From NCBI RefSeq assembly GCF_010669305.1, contig NZ_CP048649.1, positions 1,364,001 to 1,428,000 on the forward strand: a DNA stretch of 64,000 nt, in the 5' to 3' direction. This DNA is from Aminipila butyrica (GTDB lineage Bacteria > Bacillota > Clostridia > Peptostreptococcales > Anaerovoracaceae). The notes under the pieces are model-generated. The model was not told where the DNA came from and did no database searches. It saw only the letters and a program-made list of their open reading frames with translations. Shown piece after piece: positions 60,154 to 64,000 of this stretch (position 1 is its first letter; each line of letters begins with the position of its first letter). Made by a program: the position numbers and the translations under genes.

Positions 60154-60831
60154 ATGAAACAAATATTAATTGTCGAAGATGACCGCAACCTGAGCAGAGG
60201 CTTGTGTCTCGCCTTAAAAGATCCGGAACTGCAAATCGTTCCATGTTTTGATTTGCAATCTGCCCGTGAGCAGCTTGCCTGTGGTGTGACGGATGTGGTT
60301 TTGCTGGATATCAATCTCCCGGATGGAAGCGGATTAGAACTTTTGCATGAAATCAAAAGTGCAGATAATTCAATAGGAGTAATCCTTTTAACAGCTAATG
60401 ATACCGAGATGGATGTGGTGCGGGGCTTGGAATATGGTGCAGATGATTACATCACAAAACCCTTTAGTTTAGCAATTCTGCGTGCAAGGGTAAAAGCCCA
60501 GATGCGCCGGGGCGTAGTGAATGTGTCAAAGCCGCTGGTCATTGATAACTATTGCTTTGACTTTGAACACATGATGTTCTCTAAAGAAGGCCAGTTGGTG
60601 GAACTGAGCAAAACGGAGCAAAAACTCCTGCGATTGCTGGTGGAAAACCGAGGCATGACTCTAAACAGAACACTTCTTCTCGATCGTATCTGGACGGATG
60701 GTGCCGATTATGTGGATGAAAATGCGCTTTCGGTCACCGTTAAGCGCTTGCGGGATAAACTGGAGGCATCGCATTATATCAAAACGGTTTATGGCATGGG
60801 ATATGTATGGGTGGTGAAAGAGGATGAATGA
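60154..60831 (+). CDS. OmpR/PhoB-family response regulator
   Basis: A 225-residue regulator. The receiver domain carries the acidic pair Glu8-Asp9-Asp10, phosphorylatable Asp52, Thr80 and Lys102 in ITKPF. The C-terminal winged helix (about 128-223) shows LVELSKTEQKLLRLLVENRG and TVYGMGYVW. It overlaps the kinase gene by 8 bases and precedes an ABC transporter, the classic layout of bacitracin/lantibiotic-sensing modules (Bce/Vex-like). Targets are probably the palindromes before the transporter. No clear promoter is seen in the 125 bases after the previous terminator. Confidence 0.93.
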   Translation: MKQILIVEDDRNLSRGLCLALKDPELQIVPCFDLQSAREQLACGVTDVVLLDINLPDGSGLELLHEIKSADNSIGVILLTANDTEMDVVRGLEYGADDYITKPFSLAILRARVKAQMRRGVVNVSKPLVIDNYCFDFEHMMFSKEGQLVELSKTEQKLLRLLVENRGMTLNRTLLLDRIWTDGADYVDENALSVTVKRLRDKLEASHYIKTVYGMGYVWVVKEDE

Positions 60832-61741
60832 ATGGCGTCTTCTGTGGCTTGCCGTTTCATTGGCAGCAATCCTTTTATGTATGGCAATTGTGCAAATTGA
60901 GCATAGAAAAAGCAAAAAAATTATGAAAAACTTGAATCAAATGCTTGATGATGCACTGGACGGAAGTTTTACAGAGCATCGTTTTGATGAGAGTCTTCTG
61001 TCTTCCGTGGAGTGCAGATTAAACCGCTATTTAACGGCTTCCACTGTATCCACACGCAACTTAGCCACAGAAAAGGAAAAGATAAAGGAGCTATTAGCAG
61101 ATATTTCACATCAGACGAAAACGCCCATCGCCAATATTCTGCTCTATGCACAGCTGCTGGAAGAGCAAGAACTGCCGGAAGAAAGCAGGGATTGCGTGGC
61201 TGCCCTGGGAGGACAAGCGGAAAAGCTGAGCTTTCTGGTTACCTCCTTGATGAAACTGTCTCGCTTGGAAACAGGCATTTTCTCTCTCCGCCCAGTTCCC
61301 AATGAGATTGCCCCGATGCTGGAGGCACTAGCCGGACAGTTTGCGCCCAAAGCAGCAGAAAAAAATATCACTTTGAGAACAAATCCCACAGAAGCCGGTG
61401 CTGTTTTCGATTATAAATGGACTGCGGAGGCCCTGTGCAATTTAGTCGATAATGCCATTAAATATACACCTGCAGGTGGCAGTATACAGATTTCCGTCAA
61501 GGAATATGATTTGTTTTGCTGCATTGATGTAGCGGATAACGGAATCGGTATTTCAGAAGGCGAGCAGGCTAAAGTGTTTTCCCGTTTTTACCGTTCCCCT
61601 TCCGTGGGTGAACAAGACGGCGTCGGGATTGGCTTGTACCTGACCCGACAGATTTTAGCTGGACAAGGGGGATACATTAAAGTGACCTCTGCTTTGGCTG
61701 GCGGCTCGGTTTTTTCTGTGTTTTTGCCCAGACAGGGCTGA
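60824..61741 (+). CDS. Sensor histidine kinase
   Basis: A 305-residue membrane kinase. One N-terminal hydrophobic helix (about 6-25) anchors it with almost no extracellular loop. A linker is followed by the dimerisation/phosphoacceptor His96 in DISHQTKTPIANIL. The HATPase domain shows the N box NLVDNAIKYTP near 208, DNGIGIS near 240 and the G box GVGIGLYLTRQI near 267. The absence of a sensor domain suggests it senses through the neighbouring transporter, as Bce-type kinases do; this is inference. Confidence 0.93.
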   Translation: MNEWRLLWLAVSLAAILLCMAIVQIEHRKSKKIMKNLNQMLDDALDGSFTEHRFDESLLSSVECRLNRYLTASTVSTRNLATEKEKIKELLADISHQTKTPIANILLYAQLLEEQELPEESRDCVAALGGQAEKLSFLVTSLMKLSRLETGIFSLRPVPNEIAPMLEALAGQFAPKAAEKNITLRTNPTEAGAVFDYKWTAEALCNLVDNAIKYTPAGGSIQISVKEYDLFCCIDVADNGIGISEGEQAKVFSRFYRSPSVGEQDGVGIGLYLTRQILAGQGGYIKVTSALAGGSVFSVFLPRQG

Positions 61742-61764
61742 ATTCTTACAAAACTGTTAGAATT
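61741..61764. promoter_or_regulatory. Candidate response-regulator operator palindrome
   Basis: AATTCTTACA (61741-61750) and TGTTAGAATT (61755-61764) form 10-base arms with one mismatch around AAAC. It lies 34 bases before a TATGAT -10 box (61798-61803) that lacks a -35, as expected for an activator-dependent promoter of the ABC genes. Confidence 0.45.
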
Positions 61765-61800
61765 GTTTGCCCGCCGGAAAGATTTTAGAAAGAAACGTAT

Positions 61801-61840
61801 GATAAAGTCTGTATTGTAGTAATACAATACAGACTTTATC
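61801..61840 (+). repeat. 18-bp perfect inverted repeat in front of the ABC transporter
   Basis: GATAAAGTCTGTATTGTA (61801-61818) is the exact reverse complement of TACAATACAGACTTTATC (61823-61840), with GTAA as loop. It ends 3 bases before the GGAGG of the ABC ATPase. It may be a leader hairpin controlling translation or termination, or a regulator-binding site. Confidence 0.8.
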
Positions 61841-61856
61841 TTTGGAGGTATTAATC

Positions 61857-62525
61857 GTGATTATTTTACAGACCCATGATTTAAAAAAAATTTACGGCAA
61901 GGGGGAAAATGCCGTTCATGCTCTTGCAGGTGTCAATCTGCAAGTAGAAAAAGGGGAATTTGTAGCTATCGTCGGCACATCTGGCAGTGGGAAGAGCACA
62001 CTGCTGCACATGCTGGGCGGGCTGGACCGCCCCACAAGCGGCACCGTCAGCGTTGATGGCAAGGATATCTTTTCTTTAAAAGACGAAAAGTTGACCATCT
62101 TCCGCCGCCGCAAGATTGGATTTGTGTTCCAGAACTATAACCTGGTGCCAGTGCTCAATGTCTATGAAAACATTGTGCTGCCCATTCAATTAGACGGCAA
62201 CAAGCTGGATTCCGTCTATGTGGACAGCATCATTGAAACACTAGGGTTGCAATCGAAACTGCAAAATCTGCCTAATAACCTTTCAGGGGGACAACAGCAG
62301 CGGGTGGCTATTGCACGTGCTTTGGCCGCAAAGCCAGCTATCATTTTAGCAGATGAACCGACGGGCAATTTGGATTCCAAGACCAGTCAGGATGTGTTGG
62401 GACTTTTGAAGGTTACAAGTCAAAAATTTGCCCAAACCATCGTGATGATTACACATAACGAAGAAATTGCCCAGCTGGCCGACCGCATTGTTCGCATTGA
62501 GGATGGCCTAATTGTTGCGCGATAA
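61857..62525 (+). CDS. ABC transporter ATP-binding protein (MacB/LolD/BceA type)
   Basis: A 222-residue ATPase. It carries Walker A GTSGSGKSTLLH near 40, Q-loop FVFQNYNLVPV near 86, signature LSGGQQQRVAIARAL near 142 and Walker B IILADEPTGNLDS near 161. This belongs to the group that works with FtsX-type permeases in antimicrobial peptide resistance or lipoprotein handling. The start is GTG 61857 with GGAGG 8 bases upstream; a TTG at 61842 would overlap the site. The 18-bp inverted repeat lies just before it. Confidence 0.95.
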   Translation: MIILQTHDLKKIYGKGENAVHALAGVNLQVEKGEFVAIVGTSGSGKSTLLHMLGGLDRPTSGTVSVDGKDIFSLKDEKLTIFRRRKIGFVFQNYNLVPVLNVYENIVLPIQLDGNKLDSVYVDSIIETLGLQSKLQNLPNNLSGGQQQRVAIARALAAKPAIILADEPTGNLDSKTSQDVLGLLKVTSQKFAQTIVMITHNEEIAQLADRIVRIEDGLIVAR

Positions 62526-62538
62526 GGAGGGGGATAGC

Positions 62539-64000
62539 ATGAATGTAGCTAACAAGAAGTGTATTCGCCAACTGAGCATGAAAAGTATGAAAGCAGCAAA
62601 AACCAGGAACTTGATTGCTATTTTTGCGATTGCGTTGACTGCGGTTTTATTTACTTCCTTATTTACGGTAGCTTTGTCAATCAACCATTCCTTTCAGCAG
62701 GCCAACTTTCGGCAAGGCGGCGGCTGGAGTCAGGGTACCTTTAAATATATGACCCGGGAGCAGTGTGATGAGATTAAGACCGACCCCCTCATCAAGGAGT
62801 ATGGGCTGCGCCGCTTTGTAGGCATGCCAGAGGCCGCACCTTTTCTCAAATCTCATGTGGAAGTTGGATACAGCGATGCCAACCAGGCACATTGGATGTA
62901 TTGTGACCCGGTAGAAGGTCGTTTGCCTGCCGAAGGGACCCAGGAAGCCGCCACGGATACCCGGGTATTAGAGCTGCTGGGTGTGGAACCGAAAGTAGGA
63001 AGTGAGTTTACCATGACTTTTGTTGTGGACGGCACAGAGGTAACCGAGACTTTTACCCTGAGCGGTTGGTGGAAATATGACGAGGCGATTGCAGCCAACC
63101 ACGTTCTCATTCCTCACAGTCGTGCACAGGCCATCTATGATCAAGTCGGCATTGGCAGTGGAATCGGCGCGGATGAGATGACCGGTTCATGGAATCTGGA
63201 TGTCATGCTGGGCAGTTCGCTGCATATTGAACGAGATTTGACCCAAATCCTGGAAAACCACGGCTACCAGCACGAAAGCCGCTCTTCGGGAGATAATTTT
63301 ATTCCGATTGGGGTTAATTGGGGATATGCTGGCGCACAGCTGGCTGACAACATGGATTCAACGACCCTCATAGCCATGATAGGACTTTTGTTGATTATTA
63401 TGTTTACGGGTTATCTCATTATCTATAATGTGTTTCAGATTTCTGTCTCAAATGATATTCGTTTCTATGGTCTCTTGAAGACTATTGGTACTACAGGGTC
63501 ACAGCTGCGGAGTATCATCCAAAGGCAAGCTTTGGTGTTGTCCTTGATTGGTATTCCTCTTGGCTTACTGATTGGCTATGGTGTAGGAGTTAAGCTGACT
63601 CCGGTGATTCTGTCCCAGCTTAATGGTGTTGCGCAGGATGCCATTTCGGCAAGTCCGCTGATTTTTATTGTTTCAGCACTTTTTGCTTTTGCGACAGTAA
63701 TGATTTCCTGTCGCAGACCTGGACGTATCGCGGCAAAGGTATCTCCGGTGGAAGCGGTTCGTTATACGGAGGGAACAGCCAATAAGAAAAAGTTGCGCAA
63801 GGGGCAGGCCGGGGCATCTCTGCCCAAAATGGCTTGGGCAAACTTAGGGCGGAACCCTAGCAAGACGGCAATCACCGTGACTTCTCTGGCCTTGGCTGTG
63901 ATGTTGCTCAACATGACCGTCACCTTTACAAATGGTTTTGATATGGATAAATACCTGTCCAAGGTGGTATCGGACTTTATTGTGGCAGATGCAGGATACT
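62539..64000 (+). CDS. FtsX-like ABC transporter permease (3' end outside window)
   Basis: An open frame from ATG 62539, with GGAGGGGG 7 bases upstream, runs to the right edge, giving the first 487 residues. A transmembrane helix (about 24-48) is followed by a large extracellular domain (about 50-270) and three membrane helices at about 275-300, 325-350 and 370-395. The cytoplasmic motif PGRIAAKVSPVEAVRYTEG, a hallmark of FtsX/MacB permeases, lies near 393-411. A second repeat of the permease module starts near 430 (LGRNPSKTAITVTSLALAV), so the full protein is probably about 800 residues. It forms a module with the ATPase and the two-component system. Confidence 0.9.
   Translation, partial: MNVANKKCIRQLSMKSMKAAKTRNLIAIFAIALTAVLFTSLFTVALSINHSFQQANFRQGGGWSQGTFKYMTREQCDEIKTDPLIKEYGLRRFVGMPEAAPFLKSHVEVGYSDANQAHWMYCDPVEGRLPAEGTQEAATDTRVLELLGVEPKVGSEFTMTFVVDGTEVTETFTLSGWWKYDEAIAANHVLIPHSRAQAIYDQVGIGSGIGADEMTGSWNLDVMLGSSLHIERDLTQILENHGYQHESRSSGDNFIPIGVNWGYAGAQLADNMDSTTLIAMIGLLLIIMFTGYLIIYNVFQISVSNDIRFYGLLKTIGTTGSQLRSIIQRQALVLSLIGIPLGLLIGYGVGVKLTPVILSQLNGVAQDAISASPLIFIVSALFAFATVMISCRRPGRIAAKVSPVEAVRYTEGTANKKKLRKGQAGASLPKMAWANLGRNPSKTAITVTSLALAVMLLNMTVTFTNGFDMDKYLSKVVSDFIVADAGY

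Overview
The window is a chromosomal core segment of a Gram-positive, endospore-lineage Firmicute of class Clostridia. Evidence for this is the AddA-type (not RecBCD) helicase-nuclease, a PolC replicase, SepF/DivIVA division genes, a T-box leader, strong AGGAGG ribosome sites and a gene order matching the Bacillus/Clostridium blocks. Anaerobic amino-acid metabolism is hinted at by a RocB-like peptidase and a PaaK/ACT cassette. A member of Clostridium family XIII / Anaerovoracaceae would fit, but that is a guess. Nearly everything is on the + strand. No rRNA, tRNA, CRISPR array, insertion sequence or prophage is visible.

Layout. 1-6.5 kb: end of an unknown gene, addA, a protein of four homing-endonuclease-associated repeats, and a RocB-like M20 peptidase. 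6.6-11 kb: a lipoprotein with a copper-amine-oxidase-N-like domain, asnA behind a terminator-bearing leader, and sppA. 11-20 kb: ylxM-ffh-rpsP-khpA-rimM-trmD, then an HlyD-like protein, yggS, sepF, yggT, divIVA, lspA, rluD and a flavin reductase with a basic tail. 20-24 kb: a tiny minus-strand zinc-ribbon gene resembling the sigma-G inhibitor Gin, a secreted CHAP-like protein and rqcH (minus). 24-28 kb: yicC, gmk, rpoZ, a LytTR protein, rpsB and tsf. 28-36.6 kb: a tandem HD-GYP protein, then pyrH-frr-uppS-cdsA-dxr-rseP-ispG and a hotdog thioesterase. 36.6-57 kb: polC, a T-box-controlled paaK-like/ACT cassette, rimP-nusA-rnpM-ylxQ-infB-rbfA-nrnA-truB-ribF, a periplasmic-sensor EAL protein, rpsO and pnp. 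57-64 kb: an XRE regulator (minus), an LtaS-like sulfatase, and a response regulator/histidine kinase/ABC transporter module that runs off the right edge.

Functionally the window is dominated by translation, RNA turnover, isoprenoid/lipid precursor synthesis (uppS, cdsA, dxr, ispG) and division. The accessory insertions sit between these conserved blocks and carry most of the interest.

The strongest anomalies are these. (1) PolC lacks the DnaQ-type 3'-5' exonuclease that normally interrupts its PHP domain, while all the expected PHP metal ligands remain. (2) A T-box whose specifier reads best as UUC (Phe) precedes an aryl-CoA ligase/ACT pair, suggesting phenylalanine-starvation-induced aryl-acid salvage. 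(3) An 18-bp perfect inverted repeat lies directly upstream of the ABC transporter ribosome site. (4) GTTGCAWA repeats phased at 21-bp multiples overlap the XRE gene promoter. (5) Promoter -35 boxes are repeatedly built into the 3' arm of the preceding terminator. All calls come from reading the sequence; no database or folding program was run.
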